This document shows positions 16,985-26,124 of a stretch of 64,000 nucleotides of DNA, piece after piece. Every line of letters starts with the position of its first letter. Position 1 is the first letter of the stretch. The translations under genes and the position numbers were made by a program. The stretch lies in NCBI RefSeq assembly GCF_014534685.1, contig NZ_JACVVX010000012.1, positions 1-64,000 on the forward strand, in the 5' to 3' direction. The notes beneath the pieces were generated by a model, which was given only the letters and a program-made list of their open reading frames with translations, was not told where the DNA came from and ran no database searches. Source of the stretch: Oryzicola mucosus (GTDB lineage: Bacteria; Pseudomonadota; Alphaproteobacteria; Rhizobiales; Rhizobiaceae).

Positions 16985-19105
16985 TCATCCGTCAGTCGCA
17001 ATCAATGCATCCAGCGCCATGACGCCTTGTCCGGCGGGGAAAACGAGGAGCGGGTTAATTTCGACGGTGGCGATATGGTCGGCATTGCGTGCCGCGAGTT
17101 GCGACACTGCTGCGATCGCAACGGCGAGCGCCTCCAGATCGGCGGCGGGGGCACCGCGATGACCCGCTAGAAGCGGATATCCGCGGATGTCGCGGATCAT
17201 CTCCATTGCGCCTGCCCGGCTGACCGGCGCCAGCCGATAGGTCACATCCTTGAACACCTCCACCGCAACGCCGCCAAGCCCGAACATGATCATCGGACCG
17301 AACTTAGGATCGGCGGTAACGCCGACGATGCATTCGATGCCCTTCGGCACCATTTCAGACAGGAGATAACCGTCGATCCTGGCTTCCGGCAGGGCGCGTC
17401 TCACCGAGGCGGAAATGCGGTCGATCGCGTCCGCCGTAGCTTCGGCGGACGCAACACCGAGGACGACACCGCCGACATCTGTCTTGTGCTGGATATCTGG
17501 GGAAATCACCTTGACCACCAGCGGAAAAGCGATTGATTCAGTGGCGAAACGGGCGACGTCGGCGCTTTCGACGACCTTCTCTCGCGGCGTTTGGATGCCG
17601 ATGCCGTTCAGCACCGCCTTAGCATCGACCTCATTAAGCTGAACGCCAACGGGAAGCTTTAAAAAGCCAAGGTCCGCCGCGTGATGCTCCAGGGTACGCG
17701 AGAAGCCCGCCGAAATGTCGGCGAGTGCAGCGAGGGCGTTGACGGCGCGCGCCATTTCCTCGAAGACGAGGCAGCCGGAATTCTCGTATTCCCGCACGAT
17801 CTCCGGCGGCGCGACACCGCAGATCAAAAGTACGCTGCGAGGATTTCGCGTCCTAACGCGCCGCACGGCATCGAGAAGAGGCTGCGCCAACCCTTGCGCC
17901 TGGATCGCCACGGTGACAAAGGCCATCACCATCTCGCAGTCGCTGCTCATCAGTTCGAGGCAAGCCTCAAACATTTCTGGCCTGTTGACGACGTTGGCCG
18001 TCAGGTCGGTTGGGTTGTTTGTCGACGCAGAGGGGCTGATCTCGACAAGCTTGCGTTGAACTTCCTGAGGAAAGGCAGGCAGGTCAAGACCTTTTTCGAC
18101 CGCGAGATCGGCGATCTGGACGGCCGCGCCCCCCGACAAAGACATCACAGCTGCACGCTTCGTCGACGGGAATACTCCGCGGCTGCACACATAGGCTACG
18201 TCCAGCATCTCATCGATGGTGCGGGCGCGATAGACACCGTATTTTTGGAAGATCGCCTCGTAGCCGGCGTCGAAACCGGCCAAAGAGGCTGTGTGCGATG
18301 AGGCGATCTTTGCGCCCTCCTCGCTTTGTCCAACTTTGAGCACGATAACGGGCTTTCGGTTGCTATGCGCCAGTTCAAGCGCCGCGACAAAGTTCTTTGC
18401 CGATCTGACGCCCTCGATATAGGCGACGATCACCTTGACGGAAGGATCGGCGGCGAACCTTCCAATGACTTCGCCGATCTCGACGTCGCACTCGTTTCCT
18501 GTCGTAACAAAATTTCCAAAGATCAGGCCGCGGTTCTGAGCGATTGTGGCGAGGTGGCTGCCGATGCCGCCGCTCTGGCTGACGAGGGCGACATTGCGGG
18601 TTTCGTCATAGCCCGAGATAAACGTGTTTGCGAATGTGACGTAGGCGCCGGTTCCTGCATTGTAGGCACCCATGCAATTGGGGCCAAGAATACGCATTCC
18701 CGACGTGCGGGCAATGTCGGAAAGCTCGTCCTGAGCTGCCTTGCCACTCGGCCCTAGTTCTGCGAAACCCGCGCTGAACAGCACCACGGAGCGCACGCCG
18801 CTCGCGGCGCATTCGCGAACAACTGCGACCGCATCCGTCGCAGGCACGGCCACGACGGCGCAATCCACCGGCCCGGTGACATCTCCGATATGAGGATAGG
18901 CCTTGAAGCCCTGCACCTCGCTTCGGGATGGATTGATCGCATAGACAGGGCCATCGAACCGCGACTGACGCAAATGACGCAGCGTCCGCCCGCCGACCCG
19001 ATTTTCGTCCGACGAGGCGCCTATGATGGCTATCGACCGTGGGGACAGAATATAGTCGAGACCGCCTAACGTCCCGTCGGTGTGTCGTGTCAAAGGTAAT
19101 GTCAT
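16985..19105 (-). CDS. ADP-forming acyl-CoA synthetase (acetate-CoA ligase/pimeloyl-CoA synthetase-like)
   Basis: A 706-residue fused alpha-beta NDP-forming synthetase. Order of domains: CoA-binding Rossmann domain with SIAIIGASSDENRVGG at 24-39, succinyl-CoA-synthetase-like domains with the LVSQSGGIGS loop near 184 and the phosphohistidine His271 in SSHTASLAG, and a C-terminal ATP-grasp domain with PLVVKVISPDIQHKTDVGG and MFGLGG. It makes an acyl-CoA from acid, CoA and ATP through phosphoenzyme, giving ADP and phosphate; relatives act on acetate, pimelate or ferulate. Ribosome site is weak. Divergent from the SDR at 19272 across 166 bases, and followed by an orphan Bug receptor, suggesting uptake coupled to activation. 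Confidence 0.88.
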   Translation of the reverse strand: MTLPLTRHTDGTLGGLDYILSPRSIAIIGASSDENRVGGRTLRHLRQSRFDGPVYAINPSRSEVQGFKAYPHIGDVTGPVDCAVVAVPATDAVAVVRECAASGVRSVVLFSAGFAELGPSGKAAQDELSDIARTSGMRILGPNCMGAYNAGTGAYVTFANTFISGYDETRNVALVSQSGGIGSHLATIAQNRGLIFGNFVTTGNECDVEIGEVIGRFAADPSVKVIVAYIEGVRSAKNFVAALELAHSNRKPVIVLKVGQSEEGAKIASSHTASLAGFDAGYEAIFQKYGVYRARTIDEMLDVAYVCSRGVFPSTKRAAVMSLSGGAAVQIADLAVEKGLDLPAFPQEVQRKLVEISPSASTNNPTDLTANVVNRPEMFEACLELMSSDCEMVMAFVTVAIQAQGLAQPLLDAVRRVRTRNPRSVLLICGVAPPEIVREYENSGCLVFEEMARAVNALAALADISAGFSRTLEHHAADLGFLKLPVGVQLNEVDAKAVLNGIGIQTPREKVVESADVARFATESIAFPLVVKVISPDIQHKTDVGGVVLGVASAEATADAIDRISASVRRALPEARIDGYLLSEMVPKGIECIVGVTADPKFGPMIMFGLGGVAVEVFKDVTYRLAPVSRAGAMEMIRDIRGYPLLAGHRGAPAADLEALAVAIAAVSQLAARNADHIATVEINPLLVFPAGQGVMALDALIATDG

Positions 19106-19271
19106 GACCCGATCGATCCCGAACTAGCCTGCCATGCGCAAGACATGCTTCGTTTAGGGCCGATTTTGTCGGATACATGTTGCTTTTCCGGAGTTGCGAA
19201 AAACAGGCCCTCCAGCGGCGGGAGGAGCGTTAGTCTTGCCGCAGAAGTGCAGCAGATCACGGTGGGGACAT

Positions 19272-20117
19272 ATGTTTCAGAAGGACTTACTCAAGGGAAA
19301 GAGGTTTCTCATCACGGGTGGCGGCACCGGTCTGGGGCGTAGCTATGCCTTGCGCATGGCCGAACTCGGCGCCGACCTCGTGCTCTGCGGACGTCGAGGC
19401 GAAGTGGTGGTAAATACGGCGCAGGAAATCACCGAACTGCATGATGTCCACGCCACGGGTATCGCCTGCGACATACGCGATAGCGGGGCGGTCGAGGAGA
19501 TGTTCGAGCAGGTATGGCAGGAAGGGCCATTGAACGGTCTCGTCAACAACGCGGCAGGAAATTTCATCGCGAGGACCGAGACGCTTTCCCCGCGCGCGAT
19601 CGACTCCGTTCTCAACATTGTACTGCACGGTACTTTCTACTGCAGCGTCGCCGCCGGCAGACGCTGGATCGCCGAAGGCAAGCCAGGCGTCATTCTCAGC
19701 ATCGGGTCGGCTGCAGGTGACCACGGGCGGGCGTTCACGGTCCCCTCGGCGGCCGCGAAGGCCGGCGTTGAGGCGATGATGAAAAGCCTCGCCGTGGAGT
19801 GGGGGCCGCACGGCATCCGCACCGTCACCCTTTCACCTGGCCTCTTCCCGACCAAGGGTGCTTGGGAAAACCTGTATCCCGAGGGCGCCAAGAGCTATGC
19901 GCAGGAAATGGAGATCCCCCTGCGTCGCACGGGAGATCATGCGGAGATCGCCAATCTTGTCTGCTATTTGCTCTCCGATCAGGCCGGCTATATCAACGGC
20001 GAAACCGTGGTGATGGATGGCGGGCGGCACCTGCAGAACGGAGGCGGCGCCGGGGTTATGGATCTGATGAATTGGTCCGAGGAGCGGTGGGCGCAATTCA
20101 AGAAGACGGGGCGGTAG
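19272..20117 (+). CDS. 2,4-dienoyl-CoA reductase-like SDR
   Basis: A 281-residue SDR with the cofactor motif TGGGTGLG at 15-22, NNAAGNF at 92-98 and the segment VPSAAAKAGVEAMMKSL, which closely follows mitochondrial DECR1 and peroxisomal PDCR. Lys163 matches DECR1 Lys214, and as in DECR the ordinary SDR Tyr is Ser (S159). The DECR1 catalytic Tyr199, 15 residues before the Lys, is Ala148 here. It may still reduce or bind an unsaturated acyl-CoA using NADPH, but the proton donor is missing. Start at the ATG of 19272 follows GGTGGGGA. It is the first gene of a unit with the IclR regulator, NMO-like enzyme and another SDR. Confidence 0.82.
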   Translation: MFQKDLLKGKRFLITGGGTGLGRSYALRMAELGADLVLCGRRGEVVVNTAQEITELHDVHATGIACDIRDSGAVEEMFEQVWQEGPLNGLVNNAAGNFIARTETLSPRAIDSVLNIVLHGTFYCSVAAGRRWIAEGKPGVILSIGSAAGDHGRAFTVPSAAAKAGVEAMMKSLAVEWGPHGIRTVTLSPGLFPTKGAWENLYPEGAKSYAQEMEIPLRRTGDHAEIANLVCYLLSDQAGYINGETVVMDGGRHLQNGGGAGVMDLMNWSEERWAQFKKTGR

Positions 20118-20260
20118 CCTGGACTTTATCAGCACGTCCGTGCGGATTGGGTCCGTCACCCTTCGCTACCACCGGGTTTTGTGAAAACCATCTCGATGGC
20201 CGTGACGTGTTCTCTTGATTTGCGGTGAAACGCCGACGACCATGTGATGGGAGGAATCGC

Positions 20261-21067
20261 ATGAGGTCTTTGGAAGACTTCGAATCTGCCGGCGACGGGG
20301 CCGATGTCGTCAAGTCGGTCGCGCGGACGCTTGAAGTTCTGGAACTATTCGACGAGGTCCGCCGTCCCATGAAAGTCATGACAGTGGCCGCTGCCCTCGG
20401 CTATCCGCGAACCAGCACACTTGCCATTCTTCAAAGCCTCGTTTCGCTGGGCTACGTGAAGGTCGACAGCCTGCGTCGAACCTATATTCCCACCGACCGC
20501 GTCTCTTTGCTCGGCTGCTGGATGAGCCCAACCCTGTTTGCAGAAGCACGCCTTCCACGGCTTCTGCAGGCGATCACCAAGCGCAGCGGCCAGATGGTGG
20601 TTCTCGGCGCGAGAAACGGGGATTATGCGCAATATATTCAGGTACTTGATCCCCGCAATTCGGCAGGTTGCCGCATCCGCCTGGGAGCCAAGCAGCCACT
20701 GGCAAGCTCGGGCGTAGGCACGGCGCTGCTCAGCGCGTATGACGACAATGACGTGCGGCGATTATTCCACCGCATCAACGCTTATCGAACGGTCGATGCC
20801 GAGCCGATACAGGTCGGCGATCTGCTCCTTTCTCTGGCCGATATCAGGCGCAAGCGCTACTTCGTCTCCATCGATCAAGTGGTGACAGGTGCAAGTCTCA
20901 TTGCGATGTTGATGCCCACCGCTTGCACCGACAGGCCGCTCGTCGTCGGGATCGGCGTGCCAACGGGCACCATTCGGGAGCGGGAAGACGAACTGGTCCG
21001 CGTGATGAACGAGGAGATCGACCGCTTTTTCGGCAAAGGTGATGGCGAAAGCCGGATGGCCTGTTAG
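20261..21067 (+). CDS. IclR-family transcriptional regulator
   Basis: A 268-residue cytoplasmic regulator. A winged helix-turn-helix lies at about residues 18-80 (VVKSVARTLEVLELF, then VAAALGYPRTSTLAILQSL) and the IclR effector domain fills the rest, with GVGTALLSAY, and a conserved late segment LVVGIGVPTG. IclR proteins bind palindromes as dimers or tetramers and respond to aromatic or carboxylic acids. GGGAGGA sits just before the start. It probably controls the surrounding SDR and NMO-like genes; a 12-bp palindrome at 21243 upstream of the next gene is a candidate site. Confidence 0.87.
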   Translation: MRSLEDFESAGDGADVVKSVARTLEVLELFDEVRRPMKVMTVAAALGYPRTSTLAILQSLVSLGYVKVDSLRRTYIPTDRVSLLGCWMSPTLFAEARLPRLLQAITKRSGQMVVLGARNGDYAQYIQVLDPRNSAGCRIRLGAKQPLASSGVGTALLSAYDDNDVRRLFHRINAYRTVDAEPIQVGDLLLSLADIRRKRYFVSIDQVVTGASLIAMLMPTACTDRPLVVGIGVPTGTIREREDELVRVMNEEIDRFFGKGDGESRMAC

Positions 21068-21242
21068 CAATCTCCTAAACAGCAGTGTTCAGATGCCTCG
21101 GCTCGTACGGAAGGAATTCTCTGATGCCGCCTGGCTGAACGTCGTCGTCGAAACCGCGCGCGTCTGGTTAAGGAGCTGCGGCGTCTCCCTCCCTCCGCAG
21201 GTTGCCGATCCAATCCGCATATATGAGTCTTCTTTGCTCTCT

Positions 21243-21254
21243 CGATGTACATCG
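21243..21254. promoter_or_regulatory. candidate operator palindrome CGATGTACATCG
   Basis: A perfect 12-bp palindrome lies in the 263-base gap between the IclR gene and the NMO-like gene, 77 bases before the latter's start. Its symmetry and position fit a site for the neighbouring IclR-type protein, but no second copy was found in the window and no consensus match is claimed. Confidence 0.3.
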
Positions 21255-21330
21255 TTCCCAAATGGCGGCCATGATTGTCGAATGCTGGCCGGCTCGACGC
21301 CGGCTGGGAATTCAGAGAGGACGAATTGCA

Positions 21331-22317
21331 ATGAAGACGCGGATCACGGAACTGCTGGGGATCAGGTACCCTATCGTGCAGGGCGGCATGCACATGGTGG
21401 GCCGCGCGGAACTCGCTTCGGCCGTTTCCAACGCCGGCGGTCTAGGCATCTTGACTGCTCTGACGCAGCCTTCGCCCGAAGATCTGGCCAAGGAAATCGC
21501 CCGTTGCCGGGAAATGACGGACAAGCCGTTTGGCGTCAATATCACGATCATGCCCTCCCTGCGTCCAATCGCCCATGACGAATATGCGCGCGCTGCGGTC
21601 GAGAACGGTGTCCGAATCATCGAGACGGCAGGTCGGAGCCCCGAAGCTCTGATGCCTATCTTCAACGATGCCGGCGCCAAGGTTATCCACAAATGCACCT
21701 CGGTTCGTCATTCCTTGAAGGCTGAAAAGATCGGTTGTGCCGCGGTCAGCGTCGATGGCTTCGAATGCGCCGGTCATCCGGGCGAGGACGACATTCCCAA
21801 CCTGATCCTGCTGCCGAGGGCGGCGGATGCGCTGAAAATTCCGTTCATCGCATCTGGCGGCATTGGCGATGGTCGTGGTCTCGCTGCTGCATTGATGCTC
21901 GGAGCCGACGGTATCAATATGGGGACGCGTTTCATGGCGACGAAGGAAGCACCGATCCACGAAAACGTAAAACAACGTCTTGTTGAGGCGAACGAGATGG
22001 ATACGATCCATCTCTACCGCCCGCTGAAGAATACCTCACGATATTTCCGCAATTCCGTTGCCGAGGAAGCACATCGCATCGAGCAGGAAAAAGGCGCGGC
22101 GCTAACGATCGCTGACATTGCGCCGCTCGTGAACGGCCAGCGGGGTCGCTCCGTCTACCTTGATGGCGACATGGAAGGCGGGGTCTGGACCGCGGGGCTC
22201 GCCGCTGCTCTGATTCACGATATCCCAAGTTGCGGTGAACTCATCGACCGAATGATGGCCGAGGCTCGAGAAATTCTGAAGACAAGGTTGGCAGAGATGC
22301 TTGAGGACGCCGCATGA
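21331..22317 (+). CDS. nitronate monooxygenase-like FMN enzyme
   Basis: A 328-residue TIM-barrel flavoprotein. IRYPIVQGGMHMVG and SNAGGLGILTAL open the protein, DGFECAGHPGEDD carries the presumed catalytic His, and the FMN phosphate loops ASGGIGDGRG and GTRFMATKE follow. It resembles the shorter class of 2-nitropropane dioxygenase/enoyl-ACP-reductase-II-like proteins. AGAGAGGAC lies before the chosen ATG; longer starts reach into sequence without family similarity. Coupled by an ATGA overlap to the SDR downstream. Confidence 0.82.
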   Translation: MKTRITELLGIRYPIVQGGMHMVGRAELASAVSNAGGLGILTALTQPSPEDLAKEIARCREMTDKPFGVNITIMPSLRPIAHDEYARAAVENGVRIIETAGRSPEALMPIFNDAGAKVIHKCTSVRHSLKAEKIGCAAVSVDGFECAGHPGEDDIPNLILLPRAADALKIPFIASGGIGDGRGLAAALMLGADGINMGTRFMATKEAPIHENVKQRLVEANEMDTIHLYRPLKNTSRYFRNSVAEEAHRIEQEKGAALTIADIAPLVNGQRGRSVYLDGDMEGGVWTAGLAAALIHDIPSCGELIDRMMAEAREILKTRLAEMLEDAA

Positions 22318-23099
22318 CCCATATCGCCGATTCCCTCTTCGACCTGTCCGGTCTGAATGCCCTCGTCACCGGCTCGAGCAGGGGTATCGGCCGGGCGATT
22401 GCCGATCGTTTCGTCCAGCATGGCGCGCGGGTGATCATTTCCAGCCGCAAGGAGGATGCCTGCGCGGCAACCGCAGCGGAGATCAACGCCAGACGCCGTG
22501 TCGAGGCCGCAATCCCCATCGCCGCCAACGTCTCGCGGCGCGAGGATCTCGAGCATCTCTATGCCAAAAGCGTCGAGGGGCTGGGGCAGATCGACATCGT
22601 CGTCTGCAACGCCGCGATCCACCCTTATGTCGGCCCTGCGATGGGCACCAGCGACGAGGCGATGCGCAAGGTCATCGATGCCAATGTCATGGGCAACCAC
22701 TGGCTGATCCAGCAGGCCCTGCCAGGCATGATCGAGCGCGGCTTTGGACGTATCGTGCTGATCGCGTCGATCGCCGGCCATTTCGGCTCCGACAAGTTCT
22801 ATTCCTATTCGATTACCAAGGCAGCCGACATGCAGATGGGACGCGCGCTCGCCGCAGAGCACGGCCGAAACGGGATACGCGTCAACACGGTGGCGCCAGG
22901 AACGATTCTGACGGACATGGCTCGCGGCATGACCGAGAATAAGGAGTTCATGGATGCGGAGATGCGCCGCAATACGGTGCAGCGTCTCGGAGACCCCGAC
23001 GAGATTGCCGGTGTAGTGGTGATGCTTGCGTCGCCGGCTGGCGCCTACATCAACGGACAGGTAATCAACGTGGACGGCGGCTACACGATCTCCTTCTGA
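22314..23099 (+). CDS. short-chain dehydrogenase/reductase (classical SDR)
   Basis: A 261-residue classical SDR with TGSSRGIG at 19-26, CNAAIH in the NNAG position, and the active-site SIAG serine followed by YSITK. Arg45 after beta strand 2 indicates NADP(H) preference. The C-terminal YINGQVINVDGGYTISF is typical of FabG-like 3-oxoacyl reductases and gluconate-5-dehydrogenase relatives. Its ATG overlaps the stop of the NMO-like gene. The last 19 bases overlap the convergent MFS gene. Confidence 0.87.
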   Translation: MTHIADSLFDLSGLNALVTGSSRGIGRAIADRFVQHGARVIISSRKEDACAATAAEINARRRVEAAIPIAANVSRREDLEHLYAKSVEGLGQIDIVVCNAAIHPYVGPAMGTSDEAMRKVIDANVMGNHWLIQQALPGMIERGFGRIVLIASIAGHFGSDKFYSYSITKAADMQMGRALAAEHGRNGIRVNTVAPGTILTDMARGMTENKEFMDAEMRRNTVQRLGDPDEIAGVVVMLASPAGAYINGQVINVDGGYTISF

Positions 23100-24250
23100 C
23101 GAGCCGCCAGGCGGTCGAGGAACCGCATGTAGATCAGCCCAGCTGCAACAACCGCGACTGCGCTCGGGCCGAGCCATTCAAGACCGAAAGTATCGACGAT
23201 ACCGCCAGATGCGAGCGAGCCGATCGCGCTACCGACATAAATGAACGACGCATTGATCGAGAAGATCATTCCCGACCCGGCCGGCATGAGTCTGATGAGC
23301 CGCATCTGCAATGGCGCGATGTGTGTGAAAAGCGAGCCACCGGCAATCACGGCTATCACGCAGGCGGCACTGAAGCTGTAGTGCAGCGAAGTCATCGGCA
23401 CACAGATGATGGCAATCATCACCGCCTGCCCCGTCAACGTCTTGGATGCTCCGACAAGATCGATGGCTCGGCCAGCAACCCAGGTGCCGGCGAGCGTACC
23501 GACGCCAAGACAGAGAAGCACTACCCCCAGCGTCGACGCTGTAAGACCGGCATTGGCGATGAAAATTTCCGCCTGGAAGGCGTAGATCATGTTGCATGCA
23601 CCGCTGAAAAGGGCCGTTAGGCTGGCATTGGCCATGAGCCGTCGGTTGAGCAGGGCCGCGCGGAAGACATTCAGCGAAAGCTTTGGGGGACGCGTATGAC
23701 CAGGCGCGACCAAACGAAGAAGCAGCGCCACCATGACGAGGAAACCTCCGGCGATGGTGAAGGCCGAGCGCCAACCTAGGACGTTGTTGACCAAGGAAGC
23801 TGCCGGTAGCGCGATGACCTGCGACAGCGAAACGCCGAGCGCAACGGTAGAAAGTGCCTTGCCGCGATGTTCCGGCGAATTGATCGAAACCGCGAACGCT
23901 GCAGCGGTCGGCGTGAAAAGCGCGGCTCCGAACGCAGCGACCACGCGGCTCGCCATGAAGAAGCCAGGCCCATCCGCGTGCGCCGCCATCAGGCAGCCGG
24001 CGGCCGCTATAAGGGTCGCCGTGATAAGGACCAACCTGTAGGGAAGCCGAGTGCCAGCCCAGCCAAGAAGCGGCGAGGAAATCGCGTAGGTAATGGCGTA
24101 GATCGAAATCAGCAGACCGGCCTCGGTTGCTGACAGATGCAACTCCCGCCTGATGTCAGGAAGAAGCGCAACGATCAAGAAGCCGCCTCCCACGACTCCG
24201 AGATTACCGAGGATCATCGCACTCGAAGATGCGAAAAGCGAACGGTTCAT
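23081..24250 (-). CDS. major facilitator superfamily transporter
   Basis: A 389-residue integral membrane protein with about 12 hydrophobic helices. The first helix (MILGNLGVVGGGFLIVALLP), the loop motif GWAGTRLPYR between helices 2 and 3, and the repeat in the second half fit DHA-type MFS proteins of the inner membrane driven by the proton gradient. It could import an aromatic acid or export a toxic intermediate. GAGGAAC precedes the start. It lies 18 bases after the feruloyl-CoA-synthetase-like ligase and is the last gene of that minus-strand unit. Confidence 0.85.
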   Translation of the reverse strand: MNRSLFASSSAMILGNLGVVGGGFLIVALLPDIRRELHLSATEAGLLISIYAITYAISSPLLGWAGTRLPYRLVLITATLIAAAGCLMAAHADGPGFFMASRVVAAFGAALFTPTAAAFAVSINSPEHRGKALSTVALGVSLSQVIALPAASLVNNVLGWRSAFTIAGGFLVMVALLLRLVAPGHTRPPKLSLNVFRAALLNRRLMANASLTALFSGACNMIYAFQAEIFIANAGLTASTLGVVLLCLGVGTLAGTWVAGRAIDLVGASKTLTGQAVMIAIICVPMTSLHYSFSAACVIAVIAGGSLFTHIAPLQMRLIRLMPAGSGMIFSINASFIYVGSAIGSLASGGIVDTFGLEWLGPSAVAVVAAGLIYMRFLDRLAARQKEIV

Positions 24251-24268
24251 CGAAGTTCCTCGCGGACG

Positions 24269-26113
24269 CTAGGCCCGCGCAATAAATACTCCTCGTCCCG
24301 CCGGCTCGCTGTAGAGCGACTGCAGGACACCGAGCCGGCGTTGGAGAACCGCCTTCTGGCTGATCGTGCGCTTGTCTGTCAATTCGCCGGTGTCGAGCGT
24401 CGCCGGCTCACTCGTCACCGAGAGGCGGAGGATGCGGCTGGCCGCCCCCGTTGCCGATCTTGCGAGGAGATCCAGGCCGTTTTGCAATTGCTCTACGACG
24501 GCCGGAGCGGTAAGCACTTCGTCGTCGGATGCTTCCTCGTGCAGCCCGGCCAGGTTTCGACAAGCGTCCATGTTCGGGAAGACAATGACACCGAGAAAAT
24601 CCCTGTCCGGGGCGGTGATGACGGCGTCCAGAACCAGAGGTGCGAGGGCCGCGATGGCGCGCTCGCGCAGCTCAGCCACATGCACCCAGGTGCCGCTGGC
24701 GATCTTGAAATTTTCGGCGAGGCGACCGTCGAAGCGCAAGCCCTTTTCAGGGCGGCCCGGCTCGATGAACCGCACCGAATCGCCTGTTCTATAGAAGCCA
24801 TCCTCGTCGAAAGCTGCCTTCGTGAGCTCCGGATTTTTCCAGTAGCCTGGCGTGACGCATGGGCCTTTCAGCCGGAACTCAAATTTTCCTTGAACCGGTG
24901 CGACCTTGATCTCCACGCCCGGAACCGGCAGTCCCACCAGTGGGACTCGCTCCGGATCCCAGTTGGCACTTGCCGGTACCGGGCCAGCTTCCGTGCAACC
25001 GAGCCCGGACGTAATCATGATGCGCGCGCCAATCGTCTCGATCGCCATGCGGTCAAGTTCGTCCCAGAGATGATATGGCAGGCTGGCACCACCATAATAG
25101 ATCAGCTTGAGACGGCTGAAGAAATTGCGCCGCAGTTCCGGTTCGCGCCGGAAATAGGGAAGCAGCGTCGCGAAGCCCTGCGGTGTATTCAGGTAGAGGG
25201 TCGGCGCCACTTCGCGCAGGTTTTGGACCGTCGGCCCAACTAACTCTTGCGTTGGTCGCCCGGTATCTATTCGGAGGCTGCCGCCTGAATAGAGCGCGGT
25301 TCCGAAGTTTTGCGTTCCACCAAACGTATGATGCCAGGGTAACCAGTCAACCATCACGGCAGGTTCGTCGATCGTAAAGGCGAACGTCTGCGCCACTTGC
25401 TCACGCTGGCTCGACATCATGAGATGCGGATAGATGACGCCCTTCGGAGATCCGGTCGTACCGGAAGTGAAGAGAATTTTCGCAACCGTCTCCGGACGGA
25501 TGGCCGCATGGGCGCGCTCCACCGCCTGCTTGTCAGTGCTATTCAGAAGCGTTTCGAATGGTGTTGAGGCGGGATCGGACAGATGATTGAAAACCGTCAC
25601 GACCTCGACACCCGGACGGGCAACAGCCCGTATTGCACGTCCGTAACGGGCTCCGTCTGCGGCGAAAATCAACGGCGGATCGAGAAGGTCAAACACGCCC
25701 TTCAATTTAAGATAATCAGTCGAGAGGAGCGAGTACGCCGGCGAAACCGGCGCGTAGGGTACGCCGGCATGCAAAGCTCCGAGTACAAACAGTGCCGTCT
25801 CGATGTCATTTTCGGACAGCATGACGATCGGCCGGTCGGCGGGAAGATCGCGGGAGATCAGCGCGGTGGCGATAGCTTCGACACGCTTCAGCGTATCCGC
25901 ATAGGTGAGCTCCGTCAGGCTCCCATCGTCCTGCCGCATCGACAGAAACACCTGATTGGGTTTTTCGATCGCCCATTTGACGAGCCTATCGGTCAGTGTC
26001 GCGGGATAGGAATTGAGTGGCTCGTCCAGCGTCAAGATCGTACTCCCGTCCCTGCCAGGACGGGCGGTCGCAGCCTTCGTGCCAAGCCGGACGGAACGCA
26101 AGGGTGTGGTCAT
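24269..26113 (-). CDS. feruloyl-CoA synthetase-like AMP-forming CoA ligase
   Basis: A 614-residue ANL ligase, longer than most, resembling feruloyl-CoA synthases of the Pseudomonas Fcs type. The opening TYPE LNSYPATLTDRLVKWA, the block VMLSENDIETALFVLGA, the P-loop LFTSGTTGSPKGV and the A5 region ITSGLGCTEAGP are visible, and the C-terminal part is short and lacks a plain GK-type A10 lysine, as in that family. It would activate a hydroxycinnamate or other aromatic/cyclic acid to its CoA ester. It sits 12 bases after the SDR gene with AGAGAGAAA as ribosome site, and is followed by an MFS transporter, giving an uptake-activation-oxidation unit. No feruloyl-CoA hydratase-lyase is next to it. Confidence 0.85.
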   Translation of the reverse strand: MTTPLRSVRLGTKAATARPGRDGSTILTLDEPLNSYPATLTDRLVKWAIEKPNQVFLSMRQDDGSLTELTYADTLKRVEAIATALISRDLPADRPIVMLSENDIETALFVLGALHAGVPYAPVSPAYSLLSTDYLKLKGVFDLLDPPLIFAADGARYGRAIRAVARPGVEVVTVFNHLSDPASTPFETLLNSTDKQAVERAHAAIRPETVAKILFTSGTTGSPKGVIYPHLMMSSQREQVAQTFAFTIDEPAVMVDWLPWHHTFGGTQNFGTALYSGGSLRIDTGRPTQELVGPTVQNLREVAPTLYLNTPQGFATLLPYFRREPELRRNFFSRLKLIYYGGASLPYHLWDELDRMAIETIGARIMITSGLGCTEAGPVPASANWDPERVPLVGLPVPGVEIKVAPVQGKFEFRLKGPCVTPGYWKNPELTKAAFDEDGFYRTGDSVRFIEPGRPEKGLRFDGRLAENFKIASGTWVHVAELRERAIAALAPLVLDAVITAPDRDFLGVIVFPNMDACRNLAGLHEEASDDEVLTAPAVVEQLQNGLDLLARSATGAASRILRLSVTSEPATLDTGELTDKRTISQKAVLQRRLGVLQSLYSEPAGRGVFIARA

Positions 26114-26124
26114 GCATTTCTCTC

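Noticed and set aside
22215-23177. 320-codon minus-strand frame over the SDR at 22314
   Set aside because: No family similarity or ribosome site; it is opposite a well-supported SDR.
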